Below, piece after piece: positions 17,965-26,497 of a stretch of DNA of 48,709 bases (position 1 is the stretch's first letter; every line of letters begins with the position of its first letter). The position numbers and the translations under genes are program-made. Location: assembly GCA_029248105.1 (NCBI GenBank), contig JAQWJZ010000008.1, positions 1 to 48,709 of the forward strand. The letters are read 5' to 3'. This stretch comes from Flavobacteriales bacterium (lineage in GTDB: Bacteria; Bacteroidota; Bacteroidia; Flavobacteriales; UBA7312). The notes under the pieces are model-generated. The model was not told the DNA's origin. It saw only the letters and a list, made by a program, of their open reading frames with translations, and ran no database searches.

Positions 17965-18551
17965 TGAAACTCATTCAACTGGAAATAGTTGGACTCTCAA
18001 ACAGTCAAACCCAATCTGGAGCTTTTGCTCTAGTATTGGGTGAGGTTGGAGGTAAAAGAAGACTACCTATCGTTATCGGTAATTTTGAAGCTAAAGCAAT
18101 AGCCATCGCTTTAGACAATGAATACAAAAGCCAAAGGCCTATTACGCATGATTTATTCAAAACATTAGCTGTTGGATTTAAAATTAAAGTTCAGAAGGTG
18201 GTCATTAGTTCAATTAACTCTGGAGGTATATTTTCATCTATCATATATTGCATTGATGATAAAGGAAAGGAAATTGAGCTCGATTCAAGGACTTCCGATG
18301 CCGTAGCTATTGCTATTCGATTTAAAGCTCCAATATTTACATACGAAGCCATCATCAGCGAAGCTGGTATTATTCTAGATCAAGATATTATTACATCTGA
18401 GAAAGAAGAAGAAAAGGACACCCAACAAGATTCAAATGATTTCAAGAATCTATCCAAATCGGAATTAGAAAAAAAATTAAATGAAGCTATTAAAAATGAA
18501 GATTATGAAGTCGCTTCAAAAATTAGAGATGAAATTAACCGAAGAAGTTAA
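17964..18551 (+). CDS. Bifunctional nuclease (BFN/DUF151) family protein with UVR-like tail
   Basis: Residues 1 to about 130 are a BFN/DUF151 domain (RRLPIVIGNFEAKAIAIAL; LDSRTSDAVAIAIRFKAPIF). The family is named from a plant protein with reported RNase and DNase activity; the bacterial role is unclear. After a charged linker, the last 35 residues (LEKKLNEAIKNEDYEVAS then KIRDEINRR) match the UVR motif, a short helical hairpin in UvrB, UvrC and Clp-adaptor-type proteins that mediates protein contacts. At 195 residues this two-part form is common in Bacteroidota. It overlaps etfA by one base and is 12 bases from the nucleoside transporter gene. Confidence 0.85.
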   Translation: MKLIQLEIVGLSNSQTQSGAFALVLGEVGGKRRLPIVIGNFEAKAIAIALDNEYKSQRPITHDLFKTLAVGFKIKVQKVVISSINSGGIFSSIIYCIDDKGKEIELDSRTSDAVAIAIRFKAPIFTYEAIISEAGIILDQDIITSEKEEEKDTQQDSNDFKNLSKSELEKKLNEAIKNEDYEVASKIRDEINRRS

Positions 18552-18563
18552 TAAATAACCACT

Positions 18564-20234
18564 ATGATAAAACGTTTAACCTTTACATTTTTCATCTTAT
18601 TAGGCTTGATAGGACACAGTCATGAACTGACTAAAAATTGGAAGTTTGACCACATTAGAAAAGTCGATGACACTACCAATCTCAAAGCAATAAGTCAAGG
18701 TGATTATTTACTCATTAATGAAGATAGCACTTTCGAATATGAGATAGCATCTATCCCTCTCAAGGCTAGTGGACAATGGGAAATAGAAGAAGGGGTTTTA
18801 AGCTTTCACTACAACATACCTACTGATACCAGCCGATTTTATGCGATTGAACTATCAGAAAACAAATTGATTCTCAATGAGAACGGAATAAATTATTCCT
18901 TTAAATCTTCTACTGATCCTCTACCAATTTCTAGGGGCTTTGACATTATGACTATTCTAAGAGGTTTGCTTGGTATGGCGGTACTTATAGGTATTGCTTT
19001 TATTTTCAGCAGAAATAGAAAAGGCATCGATTGGGCATTGGTTTTTAAAGGTCTATTGATACAAATTGTTTTTGCCGTAGCTATATTAAAAGTTCCATTT
19101 ATACAATCTGCTTTTGAATGGTTAAGCTCTATTTTTGTTATTATTTTGGGTTTCACCAGAAGCGGCTCATTATTCTTATTTGGCGGACTTATAGATAACA
19201 TGGACTCCTTTGGCTATATTTTTGCTTTTCAAGTATTACCAACGATTGTCTTTTTCTCGGCACTGACTAGTGTTTTATTTTATTATGGTATTCTTCAAAA
19301 GGTCGTTTACTTTTTTGCTGTCCTCATGAAAAAAATAATGAATCTTTCGGGTTCAGAAAGTTTAGCAGCCATTGGTAACATCTTTTTGGGACAAACCGAG
19401 TCACCACTTCTAGTGAAGCCCTATATTAAGAAGATGACTCTCTCCGAATTGCTATGTTTAATGAGTGGAGGTATGGCAACTATTGCAGGTGGTGTGTTAG
19501 CAGCCTATATTGGTTTTTTAGGAGGCAGTGATCCTGTACAACAATTGTTTTTTGCCAAGCACCTTCTTGCTGCTTCGGTAATGTCAGCACCAGCAGCTAT
19601 AGTAGCCTCTAAGATTCTATTACCAGAAACAGAAAGTGTAAATCAAGATATGACAATCTCTGACGAGCAACTAGGAAGTAATGTACTTGAAGCTATAAGC
19701 ATTGGTACAACTCAAGGGATAAAATTAGCCGTTAATGTAGGAGCTATGCTTTTGGTTTTTATTGCTTTCATAGCTATGCTAAACTATGTGCTCGGCAACT
19801 TTATAGGGAATATTACAGGAATAAATTCTTGGGTAGCCAACTTTACAGCTGGTCAATACGAATCTTTAAGTTTAGAGTTTATACTGGGTTATACCTTAGC
19901 CCCTATCACTTGGCTCTTGGGTGTTTGCAAAGAAGACATTGTTTTGGTAGGACAGCTTTTGGGTGAGAAAACTATACTTAACGAATTTGTAGCTTACGTA
20001 TCTTTGGGCGAAATGAAAGCTGGCGGTAAATTCTTTGAAGAAAAATCCATTATTATAGCCACTTATATTTTGTGCGGATTTGCTAATTTCGCATCTATAG
20101 GCATCCAAATTGGAGGAATAGGAGCAATAGCCCCATCACGAATGAAAGACTTATCAAAACTGGGCGTTTTAGCCCTAATAGCAGGAACTTTGGCTTGTTT
20201 GTTTACAGCCGTAATCGTAGGAATGATAATATAA
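18564..20234 (+). CDS. Concentrative nucleoside transporter with N-terminal periplasmic domain
   Basis: A 556-residue inner-membrane protein. Residues from about 130 onward are a CNT/NupC transporter: LFGGLIDN, SLAAIGNIFLGQTESPLLVKPY (the GQTE substrate motif), SGGMATIAGGVLAAYIGF and SAPAAIVASKILLPE. It imports nucleosides with Na+ or H+. The first 20 residues are a signal peptide and about 25-125 a small beta-rich domain, with GDYLLINEDSTFEYE and GQWEIEEGVLSFHY resembling a lipocalin-like fold. This part is absent from E. coli NupC. The gene is 3 bases from thyA, linking uptake of nucleosides with thymidylate synthesis. Confidence 0.9.
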   Translation: MIKRLTFTFFILLGLIGHSHELTKNWKFDHIRKVDDTTNLKAISQGDYLLINEDSTFEYEIASIPLKASGQWEIEEGVLSFHYNIPTDTSRFYAIELSENKLILNENGINYSFKSSTDPLPISRGFDIMTILRGLLGMAVLIGIAFIFSRNRKGIDWALVFKGLLIQIVFAVAILKVPFIQSAFEWLSSIFVIILGFTRSGSLFLFGGLIDNMDSFGYIFAFQVLPTIVFFSALTSVLFYYGILQKVVYFFAVLMKKIMNLSGSESLAAIGNIFLGQTESPLLVKPYIKKMTLSELLCLMSGGMATIAGGVLAAYIGFLGGSDPVQQLFFAKHLLAASVMSAPAAIVASKILLPETESVNQDMTISDEQLGSNVLEAISIGTTQGIKLAVNVGAMLLVFIAFIAMLNYVLGNFIGNITGINSWVANFTAGQYESLSLEFILGYTLAPITWLLGVCKEDIVLVGQLLGEKTILNEFVAYVSLGEMKAGGKFFEEKSIIIATYILCGFANFASIGIQIGGIGAIAPSRMKDLSKLGVLALIAGTLACLFTAVIVGMII

Positions 20235-20237
20235 TAT

Positions 20238-21032
20238 ATGCAACAATATTTAGACTTAATGACTAGAGTGATGAATGAAGGCACTCTAAAAGCCGATAGA
20301 ACAGGTACAGGCACAAAAAGTGTATTTGGACACCAGATGCGCTTTGATTTATCTCAAGGATTCCCTTGTATTACTACAAAAAAATTACACCTTCGTTCTA
20401 TCATTCACGAATTGCTTTGGTTCTTGAAAGGCGATACCAATATCAAATACCTTAAAGAAAATGGGGTTAGAATATGGGACGAATGGGCTGACGAGAACGG
20501 CGATTTAGGTCACGTATATGGGTATCAATGGAGAAGTTGGCCTACACCAGACGGCAGACACATCGACCAAATCACAAAGGTTGTTGAGCAGATAAAAAAC
20601 ACCCCTGACAGCAGAAGAATGATAGTGAGCGCATGGAATGTAGGAGAGATTGAAGAAATGGCTCTTCCTCCCTGCCACGCTTTCTTCCAATTTTATGTTG
20701 CTGACGGCAAATTATCTTGTCAGCTCTACCAAAGGAGTGCCGATATCTTTTTGGGTGTTCCTTTTAATATTGCATCCTATGCATTACTTACAATGATGAT
20801 GGCTCAAGTCTGCGATTTAGAGCTTGGCGAGTTTGTACACACTTTAGGTGACGCCCATATTTACAGCAACCACTTTGAACAAACCGAATTGCAATTGAGC
20901 AGAGATACAAGACCTTTGCCAACAATGAAAATAAACCCTGAAGTGAAAAGTATTTTCGATTTTAAATACGAAGATTTTGAATTAGAAAATTACGACCCAC
21001 ATCCACATATTAAAGGAAAAGTAGCAGTATAA
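20238..21032 (+). CDS. thyA: Thymidylate synthase ThyA
   Basis: It makes dTMP from dUMP using methylene-tetrahydrofolate, leaving dihydrofolate. The 264 residues match the E. coli enzyme in length. The nucleophile is C146 in [31 protein letters not shown] binds dUMP. Its stop overlaps the next start by one base (TAATG). The dihydrofolate it produces is recycled by DHFR, encoded two genes downstream. Confidence 0.98.
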   Translation: MQQYLDLMTRVMNEGTLKADRTGTGTKSVFGHQMRFDLSQGFPCITTKKLHLRSIIHELLWFLKGDTNIKYLKENGVRIWDEWADENGDLGHVYGYQWRSWPTPDGRHIDQITKVVEQIKNTPDSRRMIVSAWNVGEIEEMALPPCHAFFQFYVADGKLSCQLYQRSADIFLGVPFNIASYALLTMMMAQVCDLELGEFVHTLGDAHIYSNHFEQTELQLSRDTRPLPTMKINPEVKSIFDFKYEDFELENYDPHPHIKGKVAV

Positions 21033-22141
21033 TGGCAAAAATAATTGTTTTAGGTGCAGGCTTAGTGGGTAATGTGATGGCTAAAGATTTAGCTAAAAAT
21101 CACGAAGTAGCATCCGTAGATTTCAATGAGAGTGCCTTAGCCCCATTGTCTGAGCTAGGAATTCATACCATTCATGCCGATTTGTCGAATTCTTCGACCA
21201 TAGAACGCTTGATAAACGACTACGATTTGGTCATTGGTGCAGTGCCGGGTTTTATGGGTTACAAAACTTTGGAAACCGTTATTAAAGCTGGTAAAAACTG
21301 TGTTGATATTTCTTTCTTTCCAGAAGATCCTTTTGGACTAGACCAACTTGCCAAAGATATGGGCGTGGTGGCTGTTATGGATTGTGGTGTAGCACCTGGA
21401 ATGGGCAATATTATTTTGGGACACCACAACAATCAGATGGAAATATCTGACTACGAATGTTTAGTCGGTGGATTACCAGAAATTAGAGAATGGCCCTATG
21501 AATACAAAGCCGTTTTTTCTCCTATTGATGTGATTGAAGAATACATAAGACCAGCTCGTTATGTACAAAGCAGTCAATTGGTTACCAAAGAAGCTTTGTC
21601 CGACACAGAACTTATAGAGTTTGAAGGCGTTGGCACTTTAGAAAGTTGGAATTCCGATGGTTTAAGGTCATTAATAGACACCATGCCACACATTCCTAAT
21701 ATGATAGAAAAAACATTACGTTATCCCGGTTGTGTGGAATACCTCAAGGTACTTAGAGCAAGTGGTTTTTTCTCTTATGAAGAAATAGAAGTCAATGGTC
21801 AAATGATTAGACCTATAGATTTAACATCTAAACTTCTGTTCCCAAAATGGCAATTGAAAGAGGGGGAAAAAGATTTTACTGTAATGCACATTCGCATAAG
21901 CGGAAAAGAAGAGGGTAAAGAAGTTCATTATCAGTATTATCTCTTAGATAGATATCAAGACGATACTATATCTATGGCACGAACAACAGGCTTTACATGT
22001 ACTGCCGTAGCCAACCTAGTTGTTAATGGACAATACGATAGAAAAGGGATATCGCCCCCAGAATATCTAGGCCAACATTTCGAATTTGTAAAGTCATACC
22101 TTGAAGATAGAGGAGTAATTTATAGTGTAAGTAAAAGCTAA
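21032..22141 (+). CDS. Saccharopine dehydrogenase-like NAD(P)-binding oxidoreductase
   Basis: A 369-residue protein with an N-terminal Rossmann fold (IIVLGAGLVGNVMAKDLA, 4-21) and saccharopine dehydrogenase family features: NCVDISFFPEDPFGLDQLAK and GVAPGMGNIILGHH. Relatives include lysine 6-dehydrogenase, saccharopine reductase and carboxynorspermidine dehydrogenase; the substrate cannot be chosen from sequence. It sits between thyA and folA with one-base overlaps at both ends, so all three should be translated together, although no direct link with folate or thymidylate is known to me. Confidence 0.82.
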   Translation: MAKIIVLGAGLVGNVMAKDLAKNHEVASVDFNESALAPLSELGIHTIHADLSNSSTIERLINDYDLVIGAVPGFMGYKTLETVIKAGKNCVDISFFPEDPFGLDQLAKDMGVVAVMDCGVAPGMGNIILGHHNNQMEISDYECLVGGLPEIREWPYEYKAVFSPIDVIEEYIRPARYVQSSQLVTKEALSDTELIEFEGVGTLESWNSDGLRSLIDTMPHIPNMIEKTLRYPGCVEYLKVLRASGFFSYEEIEVNGQMIRPIDLTSKLLFPKWQLKEGEKDFTVMHIRISGKEEGKEVHYQYYLLDRYQDDTISMARTTGFTCTAVANLVVNGQYDRKGISPPEYLGQHFEFVKSYLEDRGVIYSVSKS

Positions 22142-22641
22142 TGATAGTATCTTTAATAGTAGCCGTTTCTGAAAATAAAGTCATAGGAAAAGACAATGAC
22201 TTGGTTTGGCATTTGCCAATAGATATGAAATTCTTTAAGGATACCACTAAAGATCATTTCGTTATTATGGGAAGGAGGAATTACGAATCTATACCTCACA
22301 AATACCGCCCATTACCCAACAGAACCAACGTTATTGTCACTCGACAAGAAAATTATCAAGCCGATGGTTGTATTGTGGTCAATTCTATAGAAGACGCCAT
22401 ACAAAAAGCCAAAGAAGCAGGAGACAATGAGCCTTTTGTGATTGGTGGCGGACAGATTTACAAATATGCTTTAGACAATGATTTAGTGCATAGAGTTTAT
22501 CTTACTCGAGTACATACAGAGATTGAGGGCGATACTTTCTTTGAAGATTTGGACGATAGCTGGAATGAGGTATATTCTAATATGCACCCTTCTGACGAAA
22601 AGCATCCTTTTGCTTTTACCTTTCAAACCTTTGAACGCTAG
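22141..22641 (+). CDS. folA: Dihydrofolate reductase
   Basis: It reduces dihydrofolate to tetrahydrofolate with NADPH. The 166 residues carry DHFR marks: VAVSENKVIGKDNDLVWHLP at the N-terminus, FVIMGRRNYESIP, NVIVTRQ and PFVIGGGQIYKYAL. It ends the seven-gene run and stops with TAG. The convergent clpX ends 4 bases away with no terminator between them. Confidence 0.97.
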   Translation: MIVSLIVAVSENKVIGKDNDLVWHLPIDMKFFKDTTKDHFVIMGRRNYESIPHKYRPLPNRTNVIVTRQENYQADGCIVVNSIEDAIQKAKEAGDNEPFVIGGGQIYKYALDNDLVHRVYLTRVHTEIEGDTFFEDLDDSWNEVYSNMHPSDEKHPFAFTFQTFER

Positions 22642-22645
22642 TTGA

Positions 22646-23884
22646 CTAAGCTACTTTTAGCTTTTGGAGGGTAGAATTCTCTATCTTATTTTGAGCATAT
22701 TCAAGGGTAAGCTTGAACTCTTTCTTTTCTGAATCTGAAGGACCATCAAACATAGCGTCTATCATGATAGTTTCACAGATAGAACGTAAGCCACGAGCAC
22801 CCAATTTAAAGTCTATGGCTTTATCAACGATATAGTCTAGCACATCATCATCAATAGTCAAAGCAATACCATCCATTTCAAATAACTTGACGTATTGCTT
22901 AGTGAGAGAATTTTTGGGTTCGGTAAGTATTTGACGCAAAGCGTTTTTGTCTAAGGGTTTGAGGTGTGTCAAAACGGGAAGCCTTCCAATAAGCTCAGGG
23001 ATAAGACCAAAGCCTTTCAAGTCTTGTGGGCTTATGTATTGCAATAGGTTGTCTTTATCTACTTTCTCTTTTTTGTCGGTAGCATAACCTATCGCTTGAG
23101 TACTCAAACGCTTGCCGATAACTCTGTCAATTCCATCAAAAGCACCACCACATACAAATAGAATATTTCTTGTATCGATGGAAACCATTTTTTGTTCGGG
23201 GTGTTTTCTACCGCCTTGAGGTGGAACTTGAACTACTGCCCCTTCCAACAATTTGAGCATCGCTTGTTGAACACCTTCTCCAGAAACATCTCTAGTAATA
23301 GAAGGGTTATCGCTTTTACGTGCTATTTTATCTACCTCATCGATAAATACGATACCTCTTTGGGCAGCTTTGACATCGTAGTCGGCAGCTTGTAACAATC
23401 GAGAAAGTATAGCTTCTACATCTTCACCAACGTAACCCGCTTCAGTAAGAACGGTAGCATCGGCAATACAGAAAGGTACGTTCAACACTTTAGCAATAGT
23501 TCGTGCCAATAGTGTTTTACCAGTACCTGTTTGTCCAACCATAATGATGTTGGATTTTTCAATTTCTATTTCTTCTTCGTCAGTAGATGGTGGCTGAACG
23601 AGTCTTTTGTAGTGGTTATACACTGCTACGGAAAGAATCTTTTTGGCGTTATCCTGACCGATAACGTATTTGTCTAGATGAGATTTTATATCAACAGGCT
23701 TGAGTAAATTCATCTGATCAGCAAGAATTTGCTGGTCTTTACCTTCCTTTTCGGAATGTACAATTCCTACTGCTTGTTCAATACAACTATCACAGATGTG
23801 TGAGTTTATACCAGCAATTAATACGTTAGTATCTTGCTTGTCTCTACCACAAAATGAGCAGTTAATATTTTTCTCTTCTGACAT
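22646..23884 (-). CDS. clpX: ATP-dependent Clp protease ATPase subunit ClpX
   Basis: The hexameric unfoldase that feeds proteins to ClpP. I place the start at ATG 23884 (412 residues): the product then begins MSEEKNINCSFCGR with the zinc cysteines C9, C12, C31, C34 at the usual distance. A longer frame from 23911 would add nine hydrophobic residues and run through the promoter and the preceding terminator. Also visible: Walker A GQTGTGKT, Walker B IVFIDEVDKIA, and the pore and sensor regions. A -7 box (23890-23897) ends 5 bases before the ATG, predicting a leaderless mRNA separate from tig-clpP. Confidence 0.97.
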   Translation of the reverse strand: MSEEKNINCSFCGRDKQDTNVLIAGINSHICDSCIEQAVGIVHSEKEGKDQQILADQMNLLKPVDIKSHLDKYVIGQDNAKKILSVAVYNHYKRLVQPPSTDEEEIEIEKSNIIMVGQTGTGKTLLARTIAKVLNVPFCIADATVLTEAGYVGEDVEAILSRLLQAADYDVKAAQRGIVFIDEVDKIARKSDNPSITRDVSGEGVQQAMLKLLEGAVVQVPPQGGRKHPEQKMVSIDTRNILFVCGGAFDGIDRVIGKRLSTQAIGYATDKKEKVDKDNLLQYISPQDLKGFGLIPELIGRLPVLTHLKPLDKNALRQILTEPKNSLTKQYVKLFEMDGIALTIDDDVLDYIVDKAIDFKLGARGLRSICETIMIDAMFDGPSDSEKKEFKLTLEYAQNKIENSTLQKLKVA

Positions 23885-23889
23885 AGGTA

Positions 23890-23897
23890 CAAAAATA
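23890..23897 (-). promoter_or_regulatory. -7 element of clpX, 5 bases from the start codon
   Basis: Minus strand TATTTTTG, then TACCT, then ATG. It follows directly after the terminator at 23902-23931, so clpX appears to have its own promoter. The element also decides the shorter start. Confidence 0.55.
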
Positions 23898-23901
23898 ATG
23901 A

Positions 23902-23931
23902 AAAACCACATACGTTAAGGCATGTGGTTTT
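23902..23931 (-). terminator. Terminator of tig-clpP
   Basis: A perfect 10-bp stem AAAACCACAT (23902-23911) / ATGTGGTTTT (23922-23931) with a 10-base loop. On the minus strand it is followed by TTTTTCATT. It separates clpP from clpX transcription at least in part. Confidence 0.7.
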
Positions 23932-23954
23932 AAAAGGTTTAAGTCTTTATTTTT

Positions 23955-24632
23955 TTAACTTTTTTTGACGAGAACTTCATCAATCATACCATAGGCTTTA
24001 GCCTCTTCGGCAGTCATCCAATAATCTCTATCACTATCTTTCCATACTTCATCGAATGATTTGCCAGTATGACTAGCAATGATTTCGTACAATTCGTTTT
24101 TCAGCTTCTGTATTTCTCTTGCTGTAATTTCGATATCCGAGGCTTGACCACTAGCACCGCCCAAAGGTTGGTGAATCATCACTCTAGAGTGTTTTAGAGC
24201 CGTTCTCTTGCCTGTAGCACCAGCACATAATAGCACCGCTCCCATAGAAGCCGCCATACCTGTACAAATCGTTGCCACATCAGGGCTTATGTACTGCATA
24301 GTATCGTAGATACCTAATCCGGCATAAACTCCACCGCCCGGTGAATTCAAATAAATCTGAATACCACGTTCAGCATCTACCGATTCTAAAAACAACAGTT
24401 GAGCTTGGATAATGTTAGCCACATAATCGTTGATAGGAACACCCAAAAAGATAATCCTGTCCATCATCAAACGAGAGAAAACATCCATAGAAGCCACATT
24501 CATTGAACGTTCTTCAATAATGGTTGGCGAAATGTAGTTGGCATAAGCCGACTGAAAACGGTCTAATGTTGTACTACTGATACCACGGTCTTTGGTGGCA
24601 AACTTTCTAAACTCTTCTGAGGGGTCAAACAT
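23955..24632 (-). CDS. clpP: ATP-dependent Clp protease proteolytic subunit ClpP
   Basis: The barrel-shaped serine protease of the ClpXP/ClpAP complexes. The 225 residues include the catalytic triad S129 (GMAASMGA), H154 (MIHQPLGG) and D203 (DSDRDYWM), with the same spacing as in E. coli. The N-terminal stretch before the conserved part is longer than in E. coli, as is common in this phylum, and is probably trimmed. It lies 12 bases downstream of tig. Confidence 0.97.
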   Translation of the reverse strand: MFDPSEEFRKFATKDRGISSTTLDRFQSAYANYISPTIIEERSMNVASMDVFSRLMMDRIIFLGVPINDYVANIIQAQLLFLESVDAERGIQIYLNSPGGGVYAGLGIYDTMQYISPDVATICTGMAASMGAVLLCAGATGKRTALKHSRVMIHQPLGGASGQASDIEITAREIQKLKNELYEIIASHTGKSFDEVWKDSDRDYWMTAEEAKAYGMIDEVLVKKS

Positions 24633-24644
24633 AATCGTATGGTT

Positions 24645-25985
24645 TTATTTTTCAGTTGCTAATTTAACAAATTCATCGTAAGTCACCTCTTTATCTTTGA
24701 GTGTAAACTTTTCTTTGTACAAAGCCATTGTTTTTACATCGTACAACTGATTATAAATTTTCTTACGTTCTTCCTCGTTACCCAATACTTGCAAGGCTAT
24801 CTCTTCTAATTTTTTATCTTCAGGCGCTGGTTGTCCGTACTGAGCAAAATTAGATACGATTAATTCTTTAGCATGAGCTAGAACATCTTCATTTTTAACC
24901 TCCAAATCGTGTTCTTTAATGATTTTGTTCTCAATCAATTGCCACTGCAAACTCTTAGAGTATTGCTCGTATTCTGTCTCTACTTGCTCTTCTGTCAAAC
25001 CTTGTTCGTTGGTGGCAACTAACCACTTTTTCAAAAAGGTGTCTGGCAAACTGAGTTTAGATTTTTTGATAAGGTGAAGGATAACGTCATTTTTTAATTT
25101 GTTATCGCTTTCACTGACAAAGGATTTTTCTACTTCTTCTTTTATTTTAGCTCTGAATTCCTTTTCACTTTTCACCGTATCTTTTCCGAAAGTCTTATCA
25201 AATAATTCTTGGTTCAATTCGGCTGGCTCCATGCGGCTAATCTTATTGACCTTAAAATTAAAATCGGCATCTAAAGTTTCTAATTCTTCTTTTTTGATGT
25301 TGAGCATATGGTGCGCATCGTTGGAAAAGTCTTTGTTGATATGTACTTTCACCTCATCGTCTTGTGCTAATCCGACTAAGGCTTTTTGGGCTTTTTTATC
25401 TTGAATGATATCCAAAGCTACCGAAGCCGTATGATTAATACCACCCTCAAGGACATGACCTTCAGCATCTAATTGAGTGAACTCACCCATCATTAAATCT
25501 GTTTTTTCAGCTTTTTCGGGCTGTGTCATTTTACCATAACGCTTGGCCATATCCGTTACATAATGGTCAACCATTTTCTTATCGGCAACAATTTTCAAAA
25601 AGTCAAATTTGCCTTTTTTATCAAGAGTAACTTTAAATTCTGGAGCTAAACCCATCTCGTATTCAAACGTAAAATCGGTAGCGTTGTCCCAATCCACTTC
25701 GCTGGTTAGTGGCAAAGGGTTGCCCAAAACCTCCACTTTGTTTTCGGTAATATGCTTGTATATAGCCTCTTGAAGTAACTTGTTTACCTCATCTACCAAA
25801 ACGGATTTACCAATCATTTTTTTAACCTGTCCCATAGGCACTTTACCTTTACGGAAACCCGGAATACTGGCGGTCTTTCTGTAGTTTACTATAACCTCTT
25901 CTACCTTGCTTTGGTAGTCTTCGGCAGATACTTCTACTTTGAGCTTGGCATTTAAATCGTCAATTTTCTCTTGCGTAATATTCAT
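24645..25985 (-). CDS. tig: Trigger factor, ribosome-associated chaperone
   Basis: A 446-residue chaperone that binds nascent chains at the ribosome exit. The N-terminal ribosome-binding signature is GFRKGKVPMGQVKK (about 41-54). The middle domain corresponds to the FKBP-like peptidyl-prolyl isomerase but is divergent, and the C-terminal helical arms follow. The gene order tig-clpP-clpX is the classical proteostasis cluster. A -7 box TACTTTTG (26009-26016) lies 23 bases upstream. Confidence 0.94.
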   Translation of the reverse strand: MNITQEKIDDLNAKLKVEVSAEDYQSKVEEVIVNYRKTASIPGFRKGKVPMGQVKKMIGKSVLVDEVNKLLQEAIYKHITENKVEVLGNPLPLTSEVDWDNATDFTFEYEMGLAPEFKVTLDKKGKFDFLKIVADKKMVDHYVTDMAKRYGKMTQPEKAEKTDLMMGEFTQLDAEGHVLEGGINHTASVALDIIQDKKAQKALVGLAQDDEVKVHINKDFSNDAHHMLNIKKEELETLDADFNFKVNKISRMEPAELNQELFDKTFGKDTVKSEKEFRAKIKEEVEKSFVSESDNKLKNDVILHLIKKSKLSLPDTFLKKWLVATNEQGLTEEQVETEYEQYSKSLQWQLIENKIIKEHDLEVKNEDVLAHAKELIVSNFAQYGQPAPEDKKLEEIALQVLGNEEERKKIYNQLYDVKTMALYKEKFTLKDKEVTYDEFVKLATEK

Positions 25986-26008
25986 CTTCGTCTATTTTTG
26001 AAAGTCTG

Positions 26009-26016
26009 CAAAAGTA
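26009..26016 (-). promoter_or_regulatory. -7 promoter element of tig-clpP
   Basis: Minus-strand TACTTTTG matches TAnnTTTG, 23 bases before the tig ATG. A TTG lies 23 bases further upstream, near the limit of the usual spacing. Confidence 0.5.
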
Positions 26017-26055
26017 GTCATTTTCTACACAATAGCACACAACTGTTTTAATCAA

Positions 26056-26083
26056 TTGAATATGCTAAAATTTCTTACTTTTG
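26056..26083 (+). promoter_or_regulatory. Promoter of the small secreted protein gene
   Basis: TTG (26056-26058), 17 bases, then TACTTTTG (26076-26083). Both fit the flavobacterial consensus. Because the promoter covers an upstream in-frame TTG/ATG region, translation must start later, at 26107. Confidence 0.6.
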
Positions 26084-26106
26084 TGATAGAACCTAAAGCT
26101 AAAATC

Positions 26107-26454
26107 ATGAAAGAATTACTTCTGTTGATAGGTATTACATTTTCACTAAATACCTTTTCACAAAACAACACCGTCACTAAAGATTGGGACAACGGCATTT
26201 TTAACAAGCGTATTTTAAAATCACATTACTCCGAAAATCATGTAGACTCACTAGGTAAATTACTTAATTCATATATCGATGGATTCTATTGTTATGGGGG
26301 TAGCTGTAAATTCACCAAAGTAGAAGAAGACTATTATGTGAGTATTAAAATGAGTAATGGCTACATCAAAATTAAATATTACTTCACCGACTTTGACGTG
26401 CTAAAAATGGACGAGCTTTTACCAAAAATTGAGCACTTTTTAAATTCAAAATAA
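26107..26454 (+). CDS. Small secreted protein of unknown function
   Basis: With the start at 26107 the product has 115 residues: a signal peptide (MKELLLLIGITFSLNTFSQ), then a mature part of about 96 residues with a possible disulfide pair in YCYGGSCKF and alternating basic and acidic segments. The longer frame from 26056 is unlikely, because it begins inside the promoter and puts charged residues before the signal peptide. I do not recognise the family. It lies between tig and a rhodanese gene with its own promoter. Confidence 0.6.
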   Translation: MKELLLLIGITFSLNTFSQNNTVTKDWDNGIFNKRILKSHYSENHVDSLGKLLNSYIDGFYCYGGSCKFTKVEEDYYVSIKMSNGYIKIKYYFTDFDVLKMDELLPKIEHFLNSK

Positions 26455-26465
26455 GTTTTAAATGG

Positions 26466-26473
26466 TATCTTTG
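26466..26473 (+). promoter_or_regulatory. -7 promoter element of the rhodanese gene
   Basis: TATCTTTG matches TAnnTTTG, 24 bases before the ATG at 26498. No -33 element is evident. Confidence 0.45.
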
Positions 26474-26497
26474 TGTCAAACTTAAAAACCATTAAAA

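Noticed and set aside
23885-23911. Nine extra N-terminal residues of ClpX
   Set aside because: They overlap the -7 box and the tig-clpP terminator and are hydrophobic, unlike ClpX N-termini; the zinc-finger spacing fits the ATG at 23884.
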